The position numbers were made by a program, and so were the translations under genes. A stretch of DNA of 40,000 nucleotides from DASULK01 sp036381835 (GTDB taxonomy: Bacteria; Actinomycetota; Actinomycetes; Mycobacteriales; Micromonosporaceae): assembly GCA_036381835.1 (NCBI GenBank), contig DASVCA010000147.1:1-40000 (forward strand), written 5' to 3'. Within the stretch, counting starts at the first letter, position 1. The number at the start of each line of letters is the position of its first letter. A model generated the notes under the pieces. The model made no database searches and had not been told where the DNA came from. It saw nothing but the letters and a program-made list of their open reading frames with translations. Shown here piece after piece: positions 32,651-40,000 of this stretch.

Positions 32651-35515
32651 TCAGTCCCGCCTTCCGCGCAGCCGTGGAGAGCGACCGTTGACGGTCGCCA
32701 GCTCCGCCGGCTCCTCGGTCGGGAAGACCGCCCCTGGCCGGTTGAGTCGGTTGGTCAGATGAACCCGTGAACGGACGTGCAGCTTGGCGAAAATGCGGGA
32801 CACGTGTGATTCCACGGTCCGACGACTGAGGAATAGCCGGGCCGCGATCTCCTGATTGCTCAGCCCGGCCGTCACGAGTCGGGCGATCTCCTGCTCCCGA
32901 GCCGTCAACCGCTCCGTGACCACCGCCTGCCGTCGATCGACCGGGTCTCGCACGTCATCTTGCGGCAGCGTGGTCGACAACCAACTCGCGCCGCAGGCCA
33001 GATATCCGCTTCTCGCGCGGGCGAACTCGTCTCGGCTCTGCTCCTGCTGACCGGCCCGTCGGTACAGGTGTCCCATCAGGTGATGGGCCCGGGCCTCGTC
33101 CACGGCCGTGCCCGCCGCGCTGAAGTGCGCGACGGCGTCCCGGACCCGCGCCACCGCCTCGGCATGACGATCAGCCTGCGCCGCAACATATCCCATGGCG
33201 AACGCGGCGAGCCCCTGCTCGTAGCTCAGGCCCGTCACATCTGCCACATCCATGGCTCGGTCGGCCCACTCGCGGGCGGTGGTGAGATCGCCGATCCGGG
33301 CAGCTGCTGTCGCCCGCACCGTGTGCAGGGTGACCAAGGCCAACGGGTCGGCCGGCTCCGGGCTGATATGAACCTGGTCGAACGCCACATCATCCTCTGC
33401 GGCGAGCCGGGCGACCGCGACAGCCAACTCCATCTCACGGCGCGCGAGCCTCGAACGCGGGCGGTCCGCCTCGGCAAGCCGCCGGGCCGCAGCACTCACG
33501 GCCGCGGGACCGGCCACCCACAACAGCGGCCGCAGCCGAACGGTCTCCGCCACCGACGCCAGCTCCGCGTTGCCCAGCAGCCGAGCCCGTACCACGGCTT
33601 CGTCGAGGAGTTCCAGTGCGCGCGCCAGCCGGCCGCGCCGGCACGCGAGGGCGCCTTCCACCATCAGCAGGTACGGCCAGGCGTTGTGCCGGTCGATGTG
33701 ATCGAGCAGACTCCTCGCCCGGGCCAGGTGACGGGCAGCCGCCGCTATCCGTCCCAACCGCAGCTCCACCCAGGCCAGGACGCAGAGCACCTCGGGACGC
33801 GGCAGCAGTACGCCGTCCGCGGCGACGTCGACCAGCCCCGCCGCCTGACCGAGTTGCGCTACCGCATCCTCATACCGTCCGCCTTCGACAGCCGCCCAGG
33901 CCCGCAGCGCCGCCGCCGCAGCGATCAGTTCGGGTCGATCGGTGCCGACCAGACGTGTGGCTCGCTCCGCGTGCTCCAGCGCCTCGGCCGGGTCGGCGTG
34001 CAGCATCGCGACCGCCGCCGACTCGATCCGCCGGACGGCCTCGGCGAGCGGCGCGCGTACCGGTGTCTGCGTCGCGAGCAGCGCCGCCGCATCTTCGCGG
34101 TCGCCCAGCAGACGGGCGAGCGTCGCGGCGACCGCGAACGCCGGTGCCCGCGTCGGCCCGTCGGCGTTCAGCACCTCCCGCAACACGTCTCGACCTGTCC
34201 CCGACTGTCCGCTCAACGCCAGGGCGTGGGCGTAGCGCAGCAGCAGCGAGGGCCGGCGACGAGGCCATCGACCCGTTCCGGGCAGGATGCGCAGTGCGGT
34301 GCCGAGCCAACGCGCGGCCGACGCCGGAGCCTGACCGACGTGGGTTCGGGCGGCCTCGATCAGCAGCCTGGCGGCCGACTCGTCACCATGGCGGGCGGAC
34401 CGTTCCGTGTGGTCCGCTCGAAGGTGCAGCGCACCGCCGTGGCGGGCCAGATGTCCAGCGGCACGGGCATGGGCTTCGAGCCGCCATGCCGGGCCGGCCA
34501 GGTGGTACGCGGCCACCCGCAGCAGCGGGTGCCGAAAGCGCAGCCACGCCCCGTCGACCCGGATCAACCCGGACCGGTGCAGCCGGTCGATCACTTCCTC
34601 GACCACCTGTACCGGCCGTTGCGCCACATGTGCCACCAGGTCGATCGCAGCCGGGTCCCCGACCACGGCCGCGGCTTGCGCGACGCCCTGCGCCTCGGTG
34701 TCGAGCACGGTGATCTCAGCGGCCAGACCGGCGAGCAGATGCTGAGCCTCAGCCCCGGCGAGATCGCCACCCGGCAACTCGCCATCGGCGGCGAGCGCGG
34801 CCAGCGTGGCGTCGTTCAGGTGCGCGAGCACTTGGACGTACCGCGGATTACCCTGGCCGATCTTGCCGATCAGGGCACGACGGTGGCGGGGCTCGACCGG
34901 CAGCAGCGAGTCGAGGTCGGCCGCCGCCAGCGGAGGCACCACCACCCGGACGGCGGCTGCGCCGAGCCGGCCGAGCGCGTCGGTTATTCCGGGGTGCGAC
35001 CAAGCGCTGGCGCAGGCGACGGCGATGAGTGCCGGCCCCTGCGGCGGTTTGCGAAGCAGGTATTCGGTCAACGCCAACGACGCCGGATCAGCCCACTGCA
35101 GATCGTCAAGGCAGAGCGCGACCCGGTCGCTGAGCAACCGCCGGATCCCGGCGTGCAGGGGGAACAGATTCGCCGGCGGTCGAGGATTCACAACGCCGGC
35201 CTGCTCGCGTAGGGCCAGCAGTGCGGTGGTGCGGTCGTCGTGCTCGTCCCTCGGCGCTATCGGCTGAAGCGCTTCCACATACACCCCGAAGGGCACCGTC
35301 TGCTCCATCGGGGTCGCGCCGGCGTTACAGACGAACAGGCCCGCTGCGTCGGCGCGTCGGACGAGCTCGGCGAGCAGCCGGGTCTTGCCGATACCGGGTT
35401 CTCCGGAGATCTCGACGACCGCGAACTGCCCGTCACGCACCCGGTCTAGTGCCTGCTCGAGCAGTTCGACCTGCGCTTGCCGGCCGACCAGCGCGGCAGT
35501 CGTGTCTTCGATCAT
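32651..35515 (-). CDS. Large ATP-binding LuxR (LAL) family transcriptional regulator
   Basis: About 954 aa from ATG 35515 (a GTG at 35563 is also in frame; neither has a strong site). The N-terminus opens with LVGRQAQVELLEQAL and a Walker A GEPGIGKTRLL (about residues 37-47), then VALCLDDLQWADPASL (Walker B). A long central helical TPR-like region (about 300-840) follows, then a C-terminal LuxR HTH: LTAREQEIARLVTAGLSNQEIAARLFLSRRTVESHVSRIFAKL (about 870-915; key elements GLSNQEIAARL and TVESHVSRI). LALs are pathway-specific activators in many actinobacterial clusters. It is divergent from the lanM gene (gap 241 nt), which it is well placed to control. Confidence 0.92.
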   Translation of the reverse strand: MIEDTTAALVGRQAQVELLEQALDRVRDGQFAVVEISGEPGIGKTRLLAELVRRADAAGLFVCNAGATPMEQTVPFGVYVEALQPIAPRDEHDDRTTALLALREQAGVVNPRPPANLFPLHAGIRRLLSDRVALCLDDLQWADPASLALTEYLLRKPPQGPALIAVACASAWSHPGITDALGRLGAAAVRVVVPPLAAADLDSLLPVEPRHRRALIGKIGQGNPRYVQVLAHLNDATLAALAADGELPGGDLAGAEAQHLLAGLAAEITVLDTEAQGVAQAAAVVGDPAAIDLVAHVAQRPVQVVEEVIDRLHRSGLIRVDGAWLRFRHPLLRVAAYHLAGPAWRLEAHARAAGHLARHGGALHLRADHTERSARHGDESAARLLIEAARTHVGQAPASAARWLGTALRILPGTGRWPRRRPSLLLRYAHALALSGQSGTGRDVLREVLNADGPTRAPAFAVAATLARLLGDREDAAALLATQTPVRAPLAEAVRRIESAAVAMLHADPAEALEHAERATRLVGTDRPELIAAAAALRAWAAVEGGRYEDAVAQLGQAAGLVDVAADGVLLPRPEVLCVLAWVELRLGRIAAAARHLARARSLLDHIDRHNAWPYLLMVEGALACRRGRLARALELLDEAVVRARLLGNAELASVAETVRLRPLLWVAGPAAVSAAARRLAEADRPRSRLARREMELAVAVARLAAEDDVAFDQVHISPEPADPLALVTLHTVRATAAARIGDLTTAREWADRAMDVADVTGLSYEQGLAAFAMGYVAAQADRHAEAVARVRDAVAHFSAAGTAVDEARAHHLMGHLYRRAGQQEQSRDEFARARSGYLACGASWLSTTLPQDDVRDPVDRRQAVVTERLTAREQEIARLVTAGLSNQEIAARLFLSRRTVESHVSRIFAKLHVRSRVHLTNRLNRPGAVFPTEEPAELATVNGRSPRLRGRRD

Positions 35516-35756
35516 TCTTCGAGCTTCGTCGCCCAGCGCCGCGGGCACATGCCGGAAGCGCACCCAATATGTCGTGCGCTGGTCCTCCTGCGCTCCCGGT
35601 GCCTGGCCTGGCGCGTACCGGACGGCGTGGGCGCCGCGGAGCTTGGGCTGGTCGCGGCAGGCAGCGGCGCTCTCCGCCGATCACGTCGGGCAGGCCGGTC
35701 GTGCCCGTGACCCGACCGAGGGTAGGAACGAAGTCAAATGTGGGTGATGTCTACCC
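35516..35756. promoter_or_regulatory. Divergent promoter region between LAL regulator and lanM
   Basis: This 241-nt stretch must hold the promoters of both genes. Near the lanM start is a small inverted repeat TGGGT-(7 nt)-ACCCA in TGGGTGATGTCTACCCA (about 35741-35757), a possible operator overlapping the lanM ribosome binding region. No gene is supported; frames across it are shadows. Confidence 0.4.
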
Positions 35757-38663
35757 ATGCCGGCCGGCTACGGAGATGAAAACCTGCCAGGCATGAGGCA
35801 CGACCCGACCACTGTCCACCCCGGTGGTTCGCTCGATGAGGTGCTCGGACCGCGATGGTGGGTCTGCGCGTTGGCACCGCACGAGCGACCGGTGGTGGGT
35901 CGCGGCCGGCGCCGGCGCCTCGACGGCGATGCGGTGCTACGGGAGAGCCGACCCGCGTGGGCAGACCTCCTGGAGGAGGCGGCGAACATCGAACCGGCGT
36001 CGTCGGGCGGGGGCGGGGAAACGCTCGCGGAGTCGTTGCGGCCGCTTGTGACGGCGGCTGGTGAGCGGCTACGGCGGCTGACGGACGGGTGCCTTCCCGA
36101 TGGGTTCGTGGACATGCCGGAGATCCTGGACGCGTACGCGGCGCGACTCGGCGATAGGTTGGCCCGCACCGCAGCTTCGGCGTTGGCGGCGGCCGAGCCG
36201 GCGAGGACGAGCACGGTGCGGCTCGCCGAACAGTACCCGGTACTGGCCCGCCTGCTCGCACAGACGAGCCTACTCGCGGTCGAGGCGCATATTGAGCTGC
36301 TCAAACGGTATGTCGTGGACCGGACCCGGATCGTCGACGCGCTGCTCGACGGCATCGACCCAGGCCCGCTGGTGGCGGTGGAGACCGGCCAGGGCGACAC
36401 GCATCGGCACGGACGGAGCGTGTCGTTCCTCCGGTTCGCCGACGGGCGGCGGGTCGTCTACAAGCCACGTAGCCTCCAGGCACAGGTCTGCTTCACAGCG
36501 CTCGCCGAATGGCTGAACGGCGCGGCACCGGATCTCGGGCTGCGGTCCGTCAAGACCGTGGTCGGCGACGGATACGGCTGGGCCGAGTTCGTCCGCAACC
36601 GACCGTTGGCCGGTCCGCACGAGGCGACCCTGTTCTATCGGCGGCTGGGGGCGCTGCTCGCCCTGCTCCACGCGGTGCGGGCGACCGACGCTCATCACGA
36701 GAACCTCATCGCAGTCGGTGACCAACCGGTACTCGTGGACGCGGAGACCCTGTTCCAGCCCTCTCTACCGCTACCGGCGCTGTTTCCGGACCCGGCGGCC
36801 GAGGCACTGACCGAGTCGGTGCACCGGACGGCACTGCTGTCCAGCCTGGTCCTCACCGACGGTGAGGTGCTGGATGTCTCCGGGATCGGCGGCACCGGGC
36901 ACACCGGCCGCGCATCGGCGAACCGTGCCCGAATCGCCGACCATCCGGTCGAGCCGGCCAATTACGAAGCGGAGCTGCTCGAGGGTTTCCGGCTCGGATA
37001 CGACACGATCATGCGCGGCCGGCGCGAGTTCCGCCGGTTGCTGACAAGCTTCGCCGACATCGAGATCCGCATCGTGGCCCGGCCGACCCGGGTGTACGCA
37101 CACGTACTGGCCGAGGCCACCCGTGCCGAGGCGCTCGGCGACGGGGCCGACCGCGATCGGATGCTGCGCAGGTTGGAGTACGCCTCGCCGTGCCCGGCCC
37201 TGCACCGGCTCGTTCCGCACGAACTGGCGCAACTGTGGGATGGGGACGTGCCGCTGTTCGTCGGACGCCCCGACAGCACCGGTGTCTGGACGGCCCAGCG
37301 CCGGCGAATACCCGACCTGTTCGACCGGTCCGGGCTGAGTTCGGCGTTGCACCGGCTGGACGCGATGGACGAGGCCGACCGACAGGACCAGGAGTGGATC
37401 ATCTCGGCTACCCTGGCCGGCCGGCTCCCCCATGACCCGCACGCCGGTCGGCGGGTGAGCGCCGGCAGTCTGACCGTCGGTACCGTGCCGGACCCCGAGT
37501 GTCTTCTCGCTGCCGCCTGCGGACTGGCTGACCGGATCGTGGCACGGAGTATGACCGACCAGGACCGGGTCAACTGGCTCGGCCTCGAACTGGTGGACGA
37601 CCGCCGGTGGCTGGTGCTGCCGATGGGTGCCGGGCTGGCCAACGGATACTGCGGGGTGGCGCTGTTTCTCGCCCAGCTCGGTGACCTCACCGGTGTCTCC
37701 CGTTATCGGGACGTGGCGCGGCGGGCGGTCAGTGCTGTACCACCGCTGCTCGAGTCCCTTGCCGCCCGTCCCGACCTGGTCGAGGCAGTCGGATGTGGCG
37801 GGTTCCACGGATTCGGTGGGATCGGATACGCGCTTGCCCGTATCGCCACCCTGCTGGCGGACGCGGAGATCCGACGGGCCGCCGCAGCAGCGGTCGAACT
37901 GGCCGCTGTGGCGGCCGGGCGGCCGGGGCCGCTGGGCGTGGCGCGGGGATTGGCCGGCTGCCTGGCCGCCATGCATGCGGTGCATCGGGAACTCGACCTG
38001 AAGGTTGCCGGGCAGCTGGCTGAGGCCTGCGCCGAGCGACTGGTGCAGCTCACCGTGGCACCGGATGGTCGGATGAGTGCCGATGGAGAGCCGGCCGGCT
38101 TCGCCGACGGTGCGGCCGGGATGGGTTGGGCTCTTCTCCGGTACGCCTCGGCGCGTGACGATGCCCGGTACGCGAAGGTCGGTCGCGCCTTGCTGTCGCG
38201 GATCGATCGACCGCCGGCCCGGGTCCCGGGCTGGTGTTCGGGCGCAGCCGGCCTGATCGCGGCACAGGTCGATACGGATACGGCCTCGACCGCGCAGACG
38301 CGAGAGCTGCTGGCGGCGCTCACCAAGCATCCGGTACGGGATGATCACAGCCTCTGCCACGGTGAACTTGGCATCGTCGAGGCGTTGATCCTGCTCGCGC
38401 AACGCGACCGGGAAATGGTCAGGGTTCGCCAGCGGCGTGCCGGAATGGTGCTCGACACCTTGACGCGGTACGGACCCCACTGCGGGGTTCCGAATGCGGT
38501 GCCGACCCCCGGCCTACTTACGGGGCTGGCCGGGATCGGCTACGGCCTGATGCGCCTGGGCTTCGCGGAGCGGGTGCCTTCGGTCCTGCTGTTGGAGCCC
38601 ACGCCAACACACCACAGGTCAACAACTCACGCTCGAGCTGTTGGCGAGTTCGGAAAGGGATGA
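35757..38663 (+). CDS. Class II lanthipeptide synthetase LanM
   Basis: 968 aa, a bifunctional LanM that dehydrates Ser/Thr of a precursor and then forms thioether rings. The start is ATG 35757 (ATG 35793 possible). The dehydratase (DUF4135) domain is complete: GDTHRHGRSV (D214, H216), VVYKPRS (K236), TDAHHENL (D311, H313, N316), LVDAETLF (D328) and RPTRVYAH (R442, T444), matching the phosphorylation/elimination residues of CylM-type enzymes. The C-terminal LanC-like cyclase has CGGFHGFGGIGYAL, GWCSGAAGL (C827) and LCHGELG (C867, H868), the three zinc ligands. Compact for a LanM. A candidate precursor gene follows after 21 nt. No transporter or protease gene is seen next to it in the window. 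Confidence 0.95.
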   Translation: MPAGYGDENLPGMRHDPTTVHPGGSLDEVLGPRWWVCALAPHERPVVGRGRRRRLDGDAVLRESRPAWADLLEEAANIEPASSGGGGETLAESLRPLVTAAGERLRRLTDGCLPDGFVDMPEILDAYAARLGDRLARTAASALAAAEPARTSTVRLAEQYPVLARLLAQTSLLAVEAHIELLKRYVVDRTRIVDALLDGIDPGPLVAVETGQGDTHRHGRSVSFLRFADGRRVVYKPRSLQAQVCFTALAEWLNGAAPDLGLRSVKTVVGDGYGWAEFVRNRPLAGPHEATLFYRRLGALLALLHAVRATDAHHENLIAVGDQPVLVDAETLFQPSLPLPALFPDPAAEALTESVHRTALLSSLVLTDGEVLDVSGIGGTGHTGRASANRARIADHPVEPANYEAELLEGFRLGYDTIMRGRREFRRLLTSFADIEIRIVARPTRVYAHVLAEATRAEALGDGADRDRMLRRLEYASPCPALHRLVPHELAQLWDGDVPLFVGRPDSTGVWTAQRRRIPDLFDRSGLSSALHRLDAMDEADRQDQEWIISATLAGRLPHDPHAGRRVSAGSLTVGTVPDPECLLAAACGLADRIVARSMTDQDRVNWLGLELVDDRRWLVLPMGAGLANGYCGVALFLAQLGDLTGVSRYRDVARRAVSAVPPLLESLAARPDLVEAVGCGGFHGFGGIGYALARIATLLADAEIRRAAAAAVELAAVAAGRPGPLGVARGLAGCLAAMHAVHRELDLKVAGQLAEACAERLVQLTVAPDGRMSADGEPAGFADGAAGMGWALLRYASARDDARYAKVGRALLSRIDRPPARVPGWCSGAAGLIAAQVDTDTASTAQTRELLAALTKHPVRDDHSLCHGELGIVEALILLAQRDREMVRVRQRRAGMVLDTLTRYGPHCGVPNAVPTPGLLTGLAGIGYGLMRLGFAERVPSVLLLEPTPTHHRSTTHARAVGEFGKG

Positions 38664-38684
38664 CGAAGAGTGCGGGAGGAAATC

Positions 38685-38930
38685 ATGCCGATGGAGTCGC
38701 AGACCCCGATCACATCGCTGGGCCAGGAGGCAGCGGCAGCACGGCGGCCGGTCGCGAAGTCAACCCTAGGGCTCGGTGCCGCAGTGCTCGCTGGCCTGGC
38801 CGTTGCCACCGGCGTCACGGCCCCCGCGGCAGCGGCGCACCAGCCGTCGCACACGGTCGTGTTCAACATCGCTGAGATCATGGGCTCGAGCAGCACATGC
38901 TGCCCGGATGAGCCGAACCGCAGGAACTGA
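38685..38930 (+). CDS. Candidate lanthipeptide precursor with signal-peptide-like segment
   Basis: 81 aa from ATG 38685, with GGGAGG 6 nt upstream; a GTG 15 nt earlier overlaps that site and is rejected. The N-terminus (MPMESQTPITSLGQEAAAA) resembles a short leader. It is followed by RRPVAKSTLGLGAAVLAGLA (twin Arg, hydrophobic core) and an Ala-rich AxA site near residues 48-51, as in a Sec or Tat signal. The last 30 residues run HQPSHTVVFNIAEIMGSSST and end CCPDEPNRRN: S68-S70, T71, C72 and C73 are the only Cys and the best ring candidates. Position right after lanM is the main support. It could instead be a small secreted protein unrelated to LanM. Confidence 0.6.
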   Translation: MPMESQTPITSLGQEAAAARRPVAKSTLGLGAAVLAGLAVATGVTAPAAAAHQPSHTVVFNIAEIMGSSSTCCPDEPNRRN

Positions 38931-39107
38931 CCGGTGGCTTGAGGAGCCGATCGGCCGAACGGGCGGAGCAGGCACCCGATTCGATCGGCCCCCATCGGCC
39001 GTTCGGACTAGACGCTATCGGACGGAATCGGCGTCAACGACCCGGGGAGTCCAGATCATCGATGGCTCCCTAGCCGAACCGGCTCCTGCCTCGATACCGT
39101 TTCGCTG
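38931..39107. other. Intergenic region between precursor and second LAL gene
   Basis: 177 nt without a supported gene. An 8-bp inverted repeat CCGAACGG (38955-38962) / CCGTTCGG (38999-39006) with a long loop is possible, and the region is rich in CGATCGG palindromes; either could be a weak terminator for lanM-lanA or an operator for the following regulator. Confidence 0.35.
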
Positions 39108-40000
39108 GTGCAAGGCAGCGCACTGGGCATGGTCGGTAGGGACGCCGAGACCCGCCTGTTGGCCCACACGCTGAGCATGGCGCGCGCGGGCCGAGGCGGC
39201 GCGGTGTTCCTCGTCGGAGAAGCCGGCATCGGCAAGACACGCCTCGCCGGCGCCGGCATCGAGATGGCGCTCGACGCCGATATGCGGCTGCTGCGCGGCC
39301 GCGGTAGCACCGTCGGTCCGACGGTGCCCTTCCGGTCCATCACCGAGGCACTGATGTCTCTGCTGAGGGCTGACAACTCGGCCGATATCAGCGAACTGGG
39401 CCCCTACCGTCCGATCCTCGGCCGGCTGGTGCCGGAGTGGGGTCCGGCCACCTTGGAACCGGTGCCCGGGTCGTTGGTGGTACTCGCAGAGGCGGTTCTG
39501 CGGTTGACCGGTCTGGTCGGCCGCGACCGCGGGTGTCTGTTGGTTCTGGACGATCTGCAGAACGCCGACGCCGAGACCTTGGCCATCGTCGAATACCTCG
39601 TCGACAACCTGGACGGCCAGCCGACCGCGTTCATCGGTGTGGTCCGTGCCGAACCCTGCGCAGCGCTCGACCTGGCCCATTCGGCGACGCGGCGGGGTTC
39701 CGGCAAGTTGATCGAGTTGGGCTGCCTGACCGAGGATGACCTGCGGCTGCTGGCCGCCGAGTCGCTGCGGTGTGCTCCGACCCAGGTGCCGGATCAGGTG
39801 GTCGAGCGGCTGTGGGCCGACAGCGGCGGCAATCCCTTCCTCGCCGAAGAGCTGTTGGACGGGATGCTGGACAGCGGTGCCCTGATACCCGGTCCGGACG
39901 GGTGGCGGGTCGTTGACGCGTTGCGGGTGAACGTGCCGGACGCGGTGGCCCGCAACCTTGCCCGCCGACTCGATCAACTCAGCCCACAGACCCAGGATCT
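39108..40000 (+). CDS. Second ATP-binding LuxR (LAL)-type regulator, truncated by window end
   Basis: An open frame runs from GTG 39108 (or ATG 39129) past the end of the window; about 297 codons are visible. It begins VQGSALGMVGRDAETRLLAHTL, has Walker A LVGEAGIGKTRLAG (about 37-50), Walker B CLLVLDDLQNADAETL and the sensor-like LWADSGGNPFLAEELLDGML segment, the AAA-ATPase region of LAL regulators. The LuxR HTH would lie beyond 40000 and is not seen, so the class is inferred from the N-terminal part. Transcribed in the same direction as lanM, 177 nt after the precursor gene. Confidence 0.85.
   Translation, partial: MQGSALGMVGRDAETRLLAHTLSMARAGRGGAVFLVGEAGIGKTRLAGAGIEMALDADMRLLRGRGSTVGPTVPFRSITEALMSLLRADNSADISELGPYRPILGRLVPEWGPATLEPVPGSLVVLAEAVLRLTGLVGRDRGCLLVLDDLQNADAETLAIVEYLVDNLDGQPTAFIGVVRAEPCAALDLAHSATRRGSGKLIELGCLTEDDLRLLAAESLRCAPTQVPDQVVERLWADSGGNPFLAEELLDGMLDSGALIPGPDGWRVVDALRVNVPDAVARNLARRLDQLSPQTQD

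Noticed and set aside
32960..35212. 750-codon plus-strand frame
   Set aside because: Antisense of the LAL regulator; no ribosome binding site, no domain.
36771..38480. 569-codon minus-strand frame
   Set aside because: Antisense of lanM; Gln/Gly/Arg-rich shadow.
38776..39174. 132-codon plus-strand frame overlapping the precursor gene, considered as an alternative peptide
   Set aside because: Out of phase with the well-supported precursor start, no ribosome binding site, Arg-rich shadow composition.

Overview
The window is a high-GC chromosomal segment with short intergenic gaps, many GTG starts and actinobacterial marker families (DUF3107, DUF3152, MoeZ, two-gene HadA/HadB). Gene content and order best fit a filamentous actinomycete, probably Micromonosporaceae. 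That placement is inference from gene content, not from a database match.

Layout. (1) 1-4672, all minus strand, is a conserved housekeeping block. Read 5'->3' it runs tRNA-Thr, tRNA-Met, rpmG, hadA, hadB, tRNA-Trp, secE, nusG, rplK, rplA, then a terminator and what looks like the rplJ (L10) leader with an attenuator-like hairpin at the window edge. It mirrors the mycobacterial thrT-metT-rpmG2-hadABC-trpT-secE-nusG-rplK-rplA order, but without hadC. (2) 4756-7500 holds a membrane GAF-GGDEF-EAL c-di-GMP protein preceded by a tiny secreted peptide (54 aa) ending in a perfect tandem repeat. (3) 7672-10735 holds tRNA-Tyr, yajQ, an MFS exporter and htpX. (4) 10915-15103 holds isolated complex I subunits NuoI, NuoC and NuoB, with a glucose-dehydrogenase-like gene and a DUF2252 gene among them. 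(5) 15142-18363 is a tight minus-strand run: an alkyltransferase-like protein, a MelB-type MFS transporter and a sphingosine-phosphate-lyase-like PLP decarboxylase. (6) 18425-20846 is proB-proA (proline synthesis). (7) 20852-27330 holds a terpene-cyclase-fold protein, moeZ, a coupled pair (DUF3152 protease-like protein and a low-complexity protein), a TetR regulator, a DUF3107 protein and a ferritin-like protein. (8) 27614-32469 is a plus-strand run: DEAD-box RNA helicase with Arg-rich tail, an unrecognised protein, an MBL-fold hydrolase and an RRNAD1/METTL25-like methyltransferase.

(9) 32651-40000 is the accessory region: a class II lanthipeptide locus. A LanM synthetase with all expected catalytic residues is followed 21 nt later by an 81-aa candidate precursor ending in a Ser/Thr/Cys-rich tail (SSSTCC). 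Between its N-terminus and that tail lies a twin-Arg/hydrophobic/AxA segment that looks like a signal peptide, which is not usual for a LanM substrate. Two large ATP-binding LuxR-type (LAL) regulators flank the pair; the second runs off the window. No LanT exporter or immunity gene lies inside the window. This locus is the best candidate for an undescribed system here.

One small gene outside the supplied reading frames (the 54-aa secreted peptide) and one gene truncated by the window end (second LAL regulator) were found by direct reading.
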